NCBI GenBank assembly: GCA_036004685.1
Contig: DASYRE010000016.1
Span: 1-64,000 of the forward strand
DNA: 64,000 nt
Source: Candidatus Polarisedimenticolia bacterium
Lineage (GTDB): Bacteria; Acidobacteriota; Polarisedimenticolia; Gp22-AA2; AA152
Reading direction: 5' to 3'
Below the pieces are notes generated by a model. The model was not told where the DNA came from. It did not search any database and saw only the letters and a program-made list of their open reading frames with translations. This document shows positions 38,072 to 46,809 of the stretch, piece by piece (the stretch's first letter is position 1; each line of letters begins with the position of its first letter). A program made the translations under genes and the position numbers.

Positions 38072-39008
38072 CCGCCCCTCCCGACAGGAGATACAGGACC
38101 GCCATTCGGACCGCCACGCCGTTCGTGACCTGGTCCAGGATCACAGAGTAGCGTCCGTCGGCCACCTCGTGGGCGATCTCCACCCCGCGATTGATGGGCC
38201 CCGGATGCATGATGATCACGTCCGGCTTCGCCTGGCGCACGCGCTCCTGGGTGAGACCGTAGAGATTGAAATACTCCCGCAGGGAGGGAAAGGCACCGCG
38301 CGCCATCCTCTCCCGCTGCACCCGCAGCATCATCACCACGTCGCATCCCTCCAGGGCGCGCTCCATCCGCGCCTCGACCTCCACGCCCAGGCGCTCCATG
38401 CCGGGCGGCAGGAGCGTGGGGGGGCCCGAGATCACCACGCTGGCTCCCAGCTTCTTCAGCAGGAAGACGTTCGAGCGCACCACCCGGCTGTTCAGGATGT
38501 CCCCGATGATGGCGATCCGGAGGCCCGCGATCTTCCCTTTCTTCTGCCGCATCGTGAAGGCGTCCAGGAGCGCCTGGGTCGGATGCTCGTGGGCGCCGTC
38601 GCCGGCGTTCACGATGGAGGAATGGCACACCTTCGCCAGGAGATGCGGAGCGCCGGCGGCGGAGTGACGGATGACGATCATATCCGGAGCCATCGCCTCC
38701 AGATTCCTCGCCGTGTCGATCAGGCTCTCCCCTTTCGCGACGCTGCTCCCGGCGGCGGAGAAGTTCAGCGAATCGGCGGAGAGCCGCTTCTCCGCGATCT
38801 CGAAGGACGAGCGGGTGCGCGTCGACGGCTCCATGAAGAGATTGACGATGGTGCGGCCCCGCAGGGTCGGGACCTTCTTGATCGGGCGGCGCGAGACTTC
38901 CAGGAACGACTCGGCGGTGTCCAGGATGAGCCGGATCTCGTCCGCGTCCAGAGGCTCAATCCCCAGGAGGTGCTTATGGCGCATCTGGAATCCCGCCTCC
39001 GGCGTCAT
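38052..39008 (-). CDS. pyrB: Aspartate carbamoyltransferase, catalytic chain
   Basis: Second step of pyrimidine synthesis. 318 residues with [16 protein letters not shown] (carbamoyl-phosphate site), [11 protein letters not shown], and [12 protein letters not shown]. No regulatory pyrI chain is found nearby, so control is expected at the RNA level through PyrR. Starts directly after the pyrR stop; AGAGG provides a ribosome site. An ATG at 38984 is a weaker alternative. Confidence 0.96.
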   Translation of the reverse strand: MTPEAGFQMRHKHLLGIEPLDADEIRLILDTAESFLEVSRRPIKKVPTLRGRTIVNLFMEPSTRTRSSFEIAEKRLSADSLNFSAAGSSVAKGESLIDTARNLEAMAPDMIVIRHSAAGAPHLLAKVCHSSIVNAGDGAHEHPTQALLDAFTMRQKKGKIAGLRIAIIGDILNSRVVRSNVFLLKKLGASVVISGPPTLLPPGMERLGVEVEARMERALEGCDVVMMLRVQRERMARGAFPSLREYFNLYGLTQERVRQAKPDVIIMHPGPINRGVEIAHEVADGRYSVILDQVTNGVAVRMAVLYLLSGGAVGELAA

Positions 39009-39712
<704 letters not shown>

Positions 39713-39726
39713 GTGAATCGTCCGCT

Positions 39727-39754
39727 ATTCTAGCATCGGCGCGGGATCTGTCAA
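39727..39754 (-). promoter_or_regulatory. Promoter of the pyrRBC operon
   Basis: TTGACA (39749-39754), 16-base spacer, TAGAAT (39727-39732), with TGC in the extended position. The -35 overlaps the stop codon of the upstream gene. Confidence 0.8.
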
Positions 39755-41421
39755 GGATCAAATCCGGCGCCCGCGCCGCCCTCGTAGGAGGGGATCAGAA
39801 GAATCGGGTTGTCGGCCGTGAAGGCGCGCTCGAAGAGACGCGTCAGGACGTGGCCGTCCATGTCCATGGCGATCGGAAGCCTCTGGAGGTACAGGAGGGT
39901 CGGGACGAGGTCCAGGACCGACGCCTTCCCCAAGGGGAGCCCGTGCCGGATGCCCGGCCCCACGGCGAGGATCAACCCGTCGGGGCCGCGGGCGTGGACC
40001 CCGCGCTCGAGGCGGCTTCCCTCCAGCCACCCGCTCAGCCGGCGCGGCAGGGTCGGCGGCTCGATCCCGTGGGGCGAGATTACCAGGACGACCGCCTGTC
40101 CCGGCTTCGGCTCGCTCGCCAGCTCCTCCCCCAGAAAAAGCCCGAGCCAGTCATCCAGGAATCGATAGTAGCGCTCGAGGACGGCGCCGTAGCGCTCCAC
40201 CTCTTCGGCCGGGACGTTGCCGAATCCGGAGGGCATGCTGTAGCGCAGGAATAAGTGGGAGACGCGATCCAGGCCCGGCAGGACCACGATGACCGACTGG
40301 GACGGGCGGCCCTGCCAGAGCGCCAGGCCGGCGGCGGCGACGTCCTGGTCCTGGCGCAGCGCGCGGCGCAATTGTCGCGCCAGGACGCCCGTCCCCGGCG
40401 GTGCGGCCATCTCCGGATCGAGGAACCGATCGAGGCGGATGTCGGGCAATCTTCCCGCCGGCGGCGCCGCGCCGGCGCCGCCCGCCTCGTCGATCGATCG
40501 GCCGGCGCCTCGCATGATCTGCGCCAGCGACAGGGCCCTCGATTCGCCGGAGCCTTGCGGCGCGCGCCGCATCCCGAAGGCGCGCGACAGGCGGTGGAAT
40601 CCGAACCCTCGCGGGGCCAGGCGGATTTCGCCTCCTCCCCCCGGCAGCCGGTATCGATCGACCCCCAGGATTCCGTGCTTTTCCGGGAGCTTTCCGGTCC
40701 ACAGGCTTTGCCAGACGGCGGGCACGACGCAGGGCTTGAAGGGGGAGAGCCTGCCGTGTGCCCCCTGCCGCAGAAGGCGGGAGAACCAGGGGAGCTTTCC
40801 CTGGGCGACCAGGGGAAGCACCTGGTCGAGCGTCGCCCCGCCGATTCCCACGATCAGGATTCGCGGCGTCCCTTCCGGGGCCCGGAACGCTTCAGCGGTC
40901 GACGGAACCCAGGCCCCCATGGCGGCCGGCCGGAGAAGCAACACGCCGACGGGGAGGGCCACCAGACAGAAGTGACAGCAGGCGCGCGCCGCGCGGAGCC
41001 GCCGGATTCCGGGGAACGCGGCAGCGATCGCCAGCCAGACGGCGACCAGCGAAACAAGGGCGGCCGCCGCTCTCACCCGGAACAGCGCCTGCGGAGGAAC
41101 CATCGCCGAGAGCAGGCTGCCGTTGAACCAGTAAATGCCGGCCACGATCGCCAGATCGGCCGCGACGAAGCCGTAGAGCACTTTGAAGGGAAGCCCCCGG
41201 AGCCGGAGCGGACGCCGCGCGAACAGGCGCAGGAACCGATAGGCCACCGGGAGGCCGATCCCGGCCTCAAGCGCCAGCACGAGGATCATCGGGACGAAGC
41301 CGGCGAAGACCCGAGGACGCGACGGCAGACCCGGATTCAGCAGCAGGGCCAGCAGCGCGAGGAAGAGGGCGGCGTAGATTCCGGCGAGCAGCGCAGGCGG
41401 GATTAACCGGAGGAACGCCAT
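39751..41421 (-). CDS. Membrane protein with degenerate alkaline-phosphatase/phosphodiesterase domain
   Basis: 556 residues. About six membrane helices (residues 1-170) precede a type I phosphodiesterase/alkaline-phosphatase-fold domain. Family landmarks are present but altered: the first metal-ligand block reads VGIGGATLD where family members have G-[ILV]-D-G-A; the nucleophile position in CVVPAVWQSLWTGK has Val; and the late block reads SPHGIEP instead of SDHG. LDRVSHLFLRY is kept. It is therefore likely inactive or changed in function. The ATG at 41421 is the simplest start; an ATG eight codons upstream is possible. Confidence 0.72.
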   Translation of the reverse strand: MAFLRLIPPALLAGIYAALFLALLALLLNPGLPSRPRVFAGFVPMILVLALEAGIGLPVAYRFLRLFARRPLRLRGLPFKVLYGFVAADLAIVAGIYWFNGSLLSAMVPPQALFRVRAAAALVSLVAVWLAIAAAFPGIRRLRAARACCHFCLVALPVGVLLLRPAAMGAWVPSTAEAFRAPEGTPRILIVGIGGATLDQVLPLVAQGKLPWFSRLLRQGAHGRLSPFKPCVVPAVWQSLWTGKLPEKHGILGVDRYRLPGGGGEIRLAPRGFGFHRLSRAFGMRRAPQGSGESRALSLAQIMRGAGRSIDEAGGAGAAPPAGRLPDIRLDRFLDPEMAAPPGTGVLARQLRRALRQDQDVAAAGLALWQGRPSQSVIVVLPGLDRVSHLFLRYSMPSGFGNVPAEEVERYGAVLERYYRFLDDWLGLFLGEELASEPKPGQAVVLVISPHGIEPPTLPRRLSGWLEGSRLERGVHARGPDGLILAVGPGIRHGLPLGKASVLDLVPTLLYLQRLPIAMDMDGHVLTRLFERAFTADNPILLIPSYEGGAGAGFDP

Positions 41422-41430
41422 GCCGCGGCA

Positions 41431-41439
41431 TGGTAGCAT
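41431..41439 (+). promoter_or_regulatory. Extended -10 promoter of pyrK-pyrD
   Basis: TGG-TAGCAT, 37 bases before the pyrK ATG, in the divergent region with the membrane phosphodiesterase-like gene. Confidence 0.4.
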
Positions 41440-41475
41440 AGGGCGCGATTTACATTTCGAGAGGCATCTGGTAGG

Positions 41476-42336
41476 ATGCGCCGCGAAATCGCGCACGGCA
41501 GCCTTCTCCGGGAAGCCAACATTCCTCCCACGAGCTCGCTCCTCGATCCGATCGCGCCGGTCCTTGAGAATCGTCCCCTTGGCGCCGATCACTTCCTCCT
41601 GACCCTGGCTTCCCCTTCGATCGCCGCGGCGGCCCGGCCCGGCCAATTCGTGATGGTGCGCTTGCCGGATCGTCTCGATCCGCTGCTCGCCCGTCCGATG
41701 AGCCTCCACGAAGCCCTGCCCCCCGAAGAGAGCCTTCCCGGTAGAATCCGGATCCTTCACAAGGTGGTCGGGAAGGGGACTTCCCTCCTCGCGTCGTTGG
41801 CTCCAGGCCAAAGCCTCCACCTCCTCGGGCCTCTGGGCCGGCCGTTCGAGATCCCCTCGCCGGGCGGATCGGATCGCGCCTTGATGGTCGCGGGAGGCGT
41901 CGGGATCGCCCTCTTCCCCTTTCTGGTCCCGGCCCTGCTTGCGGGAGGGTGGAAACCGATCCTTCTGTTCGGCGCCCGGAGCGCGCCGGATCTCGTGACC
42001 CGGGACGCCTTTTCCCGCCACGGCGTCGAGGTGCTCACCGCGACGGAAGACGGCTCGCACGGAACCCGCGGCCGGGTGACCGCGCTCCTCGAGGAGAGGC
42101 TCGCCGGCGCGGGCATGATCTACGCGTGCGGCCCCGACCCGATGCTCCGGGCGGTGAGCCGCCTCGCCAATGCCGCCGCCGTTCCCTGCCAGCTGTCGCT
42201 GGAATCGGCGATGGGATGCGGCTTCGGCGTCTGTCTCGGATGCGTCGTCCCGGTGCGTCGCGCGGAGGGCCAGGCTTACGCCCGGATCTGCGTGGAGGGG
42301 CCCACCTTCATGGCGACGGAGGTGATCTGGGAATGA
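41476..42336 (+). CDS. pyrK: Dihydroorotate dehydrogenase electron-transfer subunit
   Basis: Passes electrons from the class 1B dihydroorotate dehydrogenase to NAD through FAD and a [2Fe-2S] cluster. 286 residues with RPMSLHEA (flavin site), VAGGVGIALFPFLV (NAD site), and the cluster cysteines CGFGVCLGC plus a fourth in YARICVEGP. The first 30 residues are extra compared with typical PyrK. It overlaps pyrD as ATGA, as expected for the two subunits. Confidence 0.95.
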   Translation: MRREIAHGSLLREANIPPTSSLLDPIAPVLENRPLGADHFLLTLASPSIAAAARPGQFVMVRLPDRLDPLLARPMSLHEALPPEESLPGRIRILHKVVGKGTSLLASLAPGQSLHLLGPLGRPFEIPSPGGSDRALMVAGGVGIALFPFLVPALLAGGWKPILLFGARSAPDLVTRDAFSRHGVEVLTATEDGSHGTRGRVTALLEERLAGAGMIYACGPDPMLRAVSRLANAAAVPCQLSLESAMGCGFGVCLGCVVPVRRAEGQAYARICVEGPTFMATEVIWE

Positions 42337-43280
42337 GCTCTCTCCCCTCCCTCGCGGTGCAGCTCGGTCCTCTCCGGCTGAAGAACCCGGTGATCACCGC
42401 CTCGGGGACGTTCGGCTACGGGACCGAGTTCCTTCCCTACCTGGATCTCGGAAGGCTCGGGGGAATCTGCGTCAAGGGGCTGTCGCTCGCGCCGCGCCTG
42501 GGCAACCCGCCGCCGCGCACCTGCGAGACTCCCGCCGGAATGCTCAACGCCATCGGTTTGGCGAACGTCGGGGTGGAGGAGTTCGTGACGCACAAGCTCC
42601 CGCCCCTCCGCGCCTTCGACACGGCGGTGATCGCCAACATCTTCGGGGAAACGGTGGAGGAATACGCCGAGGTGGCCCGCATCGTCTCCGCCGCGCCGGG
42701 GATGGCGGCGGTGGAGCTGAACATCTCCTGCCCGAACACCGAGCGCGGCGGCCGCGTCTTCGGGTGCGATCCCGACGGCACCCGCCGCGCCGTGGCGGCG
42801 GTCCGGAAGGTATGCCCCCTTCCCCTGATCGTCAAGCTGACTCCCAACGTGACCGACATCGTCGCCATCGCGCGCGTCGCCGTGGACAGCGGGGCGGACA
42901 TCTTGTCGCTCGTGAACACCTTCCTCGGGATCGCCGTCGATCTGGATCGCCGCCGGCTCGTCCTCGCCAACGGCGTGGGCGGGGTCTCGGGGCCCGCGAT
43001 CAAGCCCCAGGCGCTCTACCTGGTGCACCGGGTCTGCAGCGCCATGAACGTGCCGGTGATCGGCATGGGAGGGATCCTGACGGCCCGCGACGCCCTGGAG
43101 TTCCTGCTGGTCGGGGCGGGGGCGATCCAGGTGGGCACCGCGAACTTCCTCGATCCCGCCGCCTCGATCAAGATCCTGGACGGGATCGGCGAGTTCCTCG
43201 CCGTGCGGGGCATCCCCGACGTCAACGACCTGGTGGGGGCGCTCGAGAGCCGATCCCCCAGGGCGGAATTCTCGACTTGA
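42333..43280 (+). CDS. pyrD: Dihydroorotate dehydrogenase, class 1B catalytic subunit
   Basis: Oxidises dihydroorotate to orotate with FMN. 315 residues with LKNPVITASGTFGYG, the catalytic Cys in NISCPNTERGG, VKLTPNVTDI, GGVSGPAIKPQAL, and GMGGILTARDALEFLLVGA. The Cys base marks class 1 enzymes, and the coupled pyrK supports 1B. Confidence 0.96.
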   Translation: MSSLPSLAVQLGPLRLKNPVITASGTFGYGTEFLPYLDLGRLGGICVKGLSLAPRLGNPPPRTCETPAGMLNAIGLANVGVEEFVTHKLPPLRAFDTAVIANIFGETVEEYAEVARIVSAAPGMAAVELNISCPNTERGGRVFGCDPDGTRRAVAAVRKVCPLPLIVKLTPNVTDIVAIARVAVDSGADILSLVNTFLGIAVDLDRRRLVLANGVGGVSGPAIKPQALYLVHRVCSAMNVPVIGMGGILTARDALEFLLVGAGAIQVGTANFLDPAASIKILDGIGEFLAVRGIPDVNDLVGALESRSPRAEFST

Positions 43281-43300
43281 TCATCCTCCGGAGGTGAAGG

Positions 43301-43711
43301 GTGAGAGCCGCGGGCCGCCGCTTCGTTCCGCTGGCGGCCGCTCCGATCCTGCTCCTATGGAGCGCCTGCGGCCGCCCGCCGGTCTCGCCCGCGCAGCTCA
43401 CCGTTTTCCGCCAGGTGGGAGAAGCCTCCTGGTACGGCCCCACGTTTCACGGCAAGACGACCGCCAACGGCGAGCGCTACAACATGCTCGAGATGACCGC
43501 GGCGCACCGGACGCTTCCCTTCAACACCCTGGTGCGCGTCACCAATCTCCAAAACGGGTTCAGCACCGTGGTCCGGATCAACGATCGCGGCCCCTTTTTG
43601 AAGGGCAGGATCCTGGATCTCTCCTACACCGCGGCGCGGGCCCTCGGCGCCAATGGTCCCGGGGTGATTCGCGTTCGGATCGAGGTCGTCGGGAAGGCGG
43701 TTCGGCCGTGA
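43301..43711 (+). CDS. rlpA: RlpA-like lipoprotein (septal lytic transglycosylase family)
   Basis: 136 residues: a signal peptide with a lipobox-like Cys (LLLWSACG), then a double-psi beta-barrel with GEASWYGPTFHGKTTANGERYN and RINDRGPFLKGRILDLSYTAARAL. The catalytic-type Asp and His of RlpA are recognisable (NDRGPF and MTAAHRTLP). The SPOR domain that targets E. coli RlpA to the septum is missing, which is common outside gammaproteobacteria. GGAGG and AAGGG precede the GTG start. Confidence 0.88.
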   Translation: MRAAGRRFVPLAAAPILLLWSACGRPPVSPAQLTVFRQVGEASWYGPTFHGKTTANGERYNMLEMTAAHRTLPFNTLVRVTNLQNGFSTVVRINDRGPFLKGRILDLSYTAARALGANGPGVIRVRIEVVGKAVRP

Positions 43712-43806
43712 CTTGGGCTGGGCTCCGGCGGCGACTCACGGCCAGGACTTGGAAGGGAACGAATCCGCGGCCCGGGCGATCGAGCGAGCCGGGTCGCCCG
43801 CTCGAT

Positions 43807-44262
43807 TCACGGGGCCGGCGCCGATCCGAAGCCGAACAGGCGCTGGAGATCGCCGTACGTCGCCTCGCCCTCCCGGATCATCGCCCCGTCGGGCCCGAAG
43901 AGCCTCAGAAAGGGAAGATCCTGGACTCCTTGCTGCGCCGCGACCGGGTGACTCCAGTCGACGATGTCGATTTTCCGGACGGCGAGATCGGGGCGCCGGC
44001 GCGCCAGCTCGACGAGCTGCGGCGAGAGCTCCCGGCAGGGCGGACACCAGTCGGCATAGTAATCGAAGAGAGTGTACTTCCCCGGGACGAGGTAATCGCG
44101 CAGGTTGACCGGCTCCCCTTTGGAAATCACCCGGACATCGGCCCCCGGCGCGACGTCCGCGCCGCCTCCTCCCCGGGCGAGCAGGCGGTACGCCCCCGTC
44201 CCGGCCGCCACGGCCGCGGCGCCCGCCAACAGAATCGGAATCCACCCGGCGCGTTTCCTCAC
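43807..44262 (-). CDS. Membrane-anchored thioredoxin-family protein
   Basis: 151 residues with an N-terminal membrane helix (WIPILLAGAAAVAAGTGAYRLL) and a thioredoxin domain with WCPPC. It probably reduces or exchanges disulfides in the periplasm. The cis-Pro region is QDLPFLRLF. GTG start with GAGGAG five bases upstream. Confidence 0.82.
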   Translation of the reverse strand: MRKRAGWIPILLAGAAAVAAGTGAYRLLARGGGGADVAPGADVRVISKGEPVNLRDYLVPGKYTLFDYYADWCPPCRELSPQLVELARRRPDLAVRKIDIVDWSHPVAAQQGVQDLPFLRLFGPDGAMIREGEATYGDLQRLFGFGSAPAP

Positions 44263-44286
44263 CCCGGCTCCTCGTCGATGCCTGCG

Positions 44287-44315
44287 ATTATCGGGGCCGG
44301 AACGGGCTCCGTCAA
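44287..44315 (-). promoter_or_regulatory. Promoter of the thioredoxin-like gene
   Basis: TTGACG (44310-44315), 17-base spacer, GATAAT (44287-44292) on the minus strand. Confidence 0.55.
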
Positions 44316-44374
44316 GGAGCCGCAGCCGGCGTCTTCTTGAACCGAATCGCGCTTTCGGAGAGAATCCTGACGCC

Positions 44375-45091
44375 ATGAAGGGAAAAGCGGAGATCATCGT
44401 CGCGCTGGACACGCCGTCACGGGATCGCGCCCTGGAGCTGGTGCGCATCCTGCGGGGGCAGGTGGCGCTCTTCAAAGTCGGCCTGGAGCTCTTCACCGCC
44501 GCGGGGCCCGCCGTCGTGAAGGAGATCAAGGGACTCGGAGTCGAGATCTTCCTCGATCTGAAATTCCACGACATTCCCCACACCGTCGCCCGGGCCGCCT
44601 GCGAGGCCGCCCGTCTGGGCGCCGCGATGATCGATCTCCATCTCTCGGGAGGCGAGACGATGATCCGGCGCGCGGTCGACGAGCTCGGCGCCTACTGCGG
44701 CCTCCACGGCATCCGCCGTCCGGCCTTGCTCGGAGTCACCGTCTTGACCAGTCTCGAGGCCGCCGACCTGGCAGCGCTGGGCATCGGGCGCTCCCCCGTC
44801 GAGCAGGTTCTCCTGCTCGCGGAAATCGCCCGGCGAGCCGGGCTCGACGGCGTGGTGACCGCGGGAAGCGAGCTGGACGCGCTGCGCCGGCGCTTCGGGG
44901 AGGACTGGCTTCTCGTCGTGCCGGGAATCCGACCGGCGGGCGCCGCCGCGAACGATCAGGCTCGCACGCTGACGCCGCGGGAGGCGGCCGAGGCGGGGGC
45001 CGACTACCTCGTTGTCGGGCGCCCCATCACCGGCGCCGAGGACCCCGCCGCCGCGACCCGCGCGATCCAGCAGACCCTCCGGCTGCGATGA
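44375..45091 (+). CDS. pyrF: Orotidine-5'-phosphate decarboxylase
   Basis: Final step to UMP. 238 residues with VALDTPSRDRALEL, the catalytic block FLDLKFHDIPHTV, VTVLTS, VVPGIRPAGA, and DYLVVGRPITGAEDP. GGAGAG precedes the ATG. With pyrK, pyrD, pyrB, pyrC and pyrR nearby, only pyrE and carA/carB of the de novo pathway to UMP are absent from the window. Confidence 0.96.
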   Translation: MKGKAEIIVALDTPSRDRALELVRILRGQVALFKVGLELFTAAGPAVVKEIKGLGVEIFLDLKFHDIPHTVARAACEAARLGAAMIDLHLSGGETMIRRAVDELGAYCGLHGIRRPALLGVTVLTSLEAADLAALGIGRSPVEQVLLLAEIARRAGLDGVVTAGSELDALRRRFGEDWLLVVPGIRPAGAAANDQARTLTPREAAEAGADYLVVGRPITGAEDPAAATRAIQQTLRLR

Positions 45092-45129
45092 TTCCCGGCC
45101 CCGGGGGACGCGGGGGCCGAGGACGATTC

Positions 45130-45138
45130 TGATAGAAT
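45130..45138 (+). promoter_or_regulatory. Extended -10 promoter of the PhnP-like hydrolase gene
   Basis: TGA-TAGAAT, about 55 bases before the ATG at 45193, upstream of a strong stem-loop. Confidence 0.45.
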
Positions 45139-45164
45139 GGCCGCGCCACCGGGGGCGCGCCGCT

Positions 45165-45186
45165 GACCCCGGAGCCCGCCGGGGTC
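45165..45186 (+). promoter_or_regulatory. Stem-loop just before the PhnP-like start codon
   Basis: GACCCCGG (45165-45172) and CCGGGGTC (45179-45186), 8 perfect pairs around 6 bases, ending six bases before the ATG. It could limit ribosome access. Confidence 0.45.
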
Positions 45187-45192
45187 CAGGCC

Positions 45193-45951
45193 ATGAAGAT
45201 CACCTTTCTCGGAACCGGAACCTCCACGGGGGTGCCGGTGATCGGATGTCGCTGCCGCGTCTGCACCTCGGAAGATCCCCGCAACCGGCGGCTGCGGCCT
45301 TCGATCCTTCTCGAGTGGGACGGCCGCAAGGTCCTGATCGACTCATCGAGCGATTTCCGCCAACAGGCCCTGCATCACCAGATCGACCGTCTGGACGCCG
45401 TCCTGTACACGCACAGCCACGCCGATCACGTGATGGGCCTGGACGATCTGCGCATCTACAACTTCCGGCAGCGCGCCCACCTGCCGGTCTACGGGAGCCC
45501 CGGAACGCTCGAGGAGATCCGCCGCACGTTCTGGTACGTCTTCACCGAGACGCAGGAAGGCGGCGGGAAGCCGCGTCTCGACCTGCTGCCGGTGGAGCGC
45601 CCGTTCGATCTCTTCGGAGCGCGGATCGAGCCGGTGCCGCTGGCGCACGGCGCGATGCAGGTGCTGGGCTATCGCATCGGGGGGTTCGCGTATTGCACCG
45701 ACTGCAATCGGATCCCGGAGCCGTCGATGGCGGCCCTGGGCTCCCTGGACGTGCTCGTCCTCGACGCCTTGCGCCCTACCCCTCACCCGACGCACTTCTC
45801 CCTGCCCGAGACTCTCGCGATGCTCGATCTTCTCCGGCCTCGCCGCGCCTACCTGATCCACATGGGTCATGACCTGGAGCACGCCGAGACCGAGCGGACG
45901 CTGCCGGCTTCGGTGAAACTGGCCTACGACGGCCTCGTTCTCGAGATCTGA
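45193..45951 (+). CDS. Metallo-beta-lactamase-fold hydrolase, PhnP-like
   Basis: 252 residues. MKITFLGTGTSTGVPVIGC with a Cys cluster (CRCRVC) that in PhnP binds a structural zinc, the catalytic THSHADH motif, GYRIGGFAYCTDCNRIPE, and a late His motif (YLIHMGHDLEH). Probably a cyclic phosphodiesterase; no phn genes are nearby, so the physiological substrate is unknown. Confidence 0.9.
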   Translation: MKITFLGTGTSTGVPVIGCRCRVCTSEDPRNRRLRPSILLEWDGRKVLIDSSSDFRQQALHHQIDRLDAVLYTHSHADHVMGLDDLRIYNFRQRAHLPVYGSPGTLEEIRRTFWYVFTETQEGGGKPRLDLLPVERPFDLFGARIEPVPLAHGAMQVLGYRIGGFAYCTDCNRIPEPSMAALGSLDVLVLDALRPTPHPTHFSLPETLAMLDLLRPRRAYLIHMGHDLEHAETERTLPASVKLAYDGLVLEI

Positions 45952-46809
45952 TTGAAAAGGCCCCGCACCCTCGCCGCGCTACTCCTCCTGCTCGCCGGGA
46001 CGGCCGTTTCGGCCGCGCCGCCGGCGGGCGATCCGCCGCTCACCAACGAAGATGTGGTGCGGATGGCGGCTTCCGGCCGCTCCGAGCCCGAGATCCTGGG
46101 CGTCATCGCCGCTTCCGCGGTCGACTTCGATCTGGAGCGGGACATGCTCGAGGAGCTGCGCCGCGCCGGCCTCTCCGAGACCATCCTGGCGGCCATGCGG
46201 GAGCGGCAGGCGGTCGCCGGCGCCCGTCCTCAGGCACCCCTTCCGGCGCGGCCGGAGCCGCCGCGCGGGACGCTTGCGCTGAGCTTCGTCCCTCTCGATG
46301 ATCCGGGCGGAAAGGGAGCGCCTTCCTTCCGGATGGTGAAGAAGATTCCCCGTTGGGCGGTGCAACGGATGGGCATGGAAGAGAAGGCCGAGGTGGAGGA
46401 TCTTGCTTGGTTCGTCGCTTGCGCGACGCCGGAGCACGTGCCGGATCACTGGCAGGACCGCTCGCCCGTCCATGAGCTCCGGCGCCACGAGATGCTGCGC
46501 TTCCTGCCGGGGAGCCGCGCCGAAAAAGTGAAAGGGTTCGAGATGCTCGCCCTGGTGCTTCCGGAGGCGCTCGAGCTGGCGGTTCCCGAGGGGACCCACT
46601 TCCTCGTGATCGGCGTGGCGGCCAAGATCGGCCCCGACTGGAGGCCGGTCGCCAGCGCCGAGCGGCGCGACGTCCCGATCGTCTCGGGCCGGACGACGCG
46701 GATCGTGGTCGGGGCAAAGGGAAGGCTCGCCGGGTCGGCGATGAAGGGCTTCAAGGAAGAGCAGGGGGTCACGATCGTGGAGGTGGGGCCGCCGGGAGGG
46801 AAGCCATGA
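45952..46809 (+). CDS. Secreted protein of unknown function with LTNEDV-type N-terminus
   Basis: 285 residues, TTG start immediately after the previous stop. Signal peptide (TLAALLLLLAGTAVSAAPPAG), then a small helical module, LTNEDVVRMAASGRSEPEIL to LRRAGLSETILAAM. I have seen this pattern in many secreted acidobacterial proteins. The C-terminal 180 residues are not recognised; they contain no obvious catalytic motif. Overlaps the patatin gene as ATGA, so the two probably work in the same envelope context. Confidence 0.7.
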   Translation: MKRPRTLAALLLLLAGTAVSAAPPAGDPPLTNEDVVRMAASGRSEPEILGVIAASAVDFDLERDMLEELRRAGLSETILAAMRERQAVAGARPQAPLPARPEPPRGTLALSFVPLDDPGGKGAPSFRMVKKIPRWAVQRMGMEEKAEVEDLAWFVACATPEHVPDHWQDRSPVHELRRHEMLRFLPGSRAEKVKGFEMLALVLPEALELAVPEGTHFLVIGVAAKIGPDWRPVASAERRDVPIVSGRTTRIVVGAKGRLAGSAMKGFKEEQGVTIVEVGPPGGKP

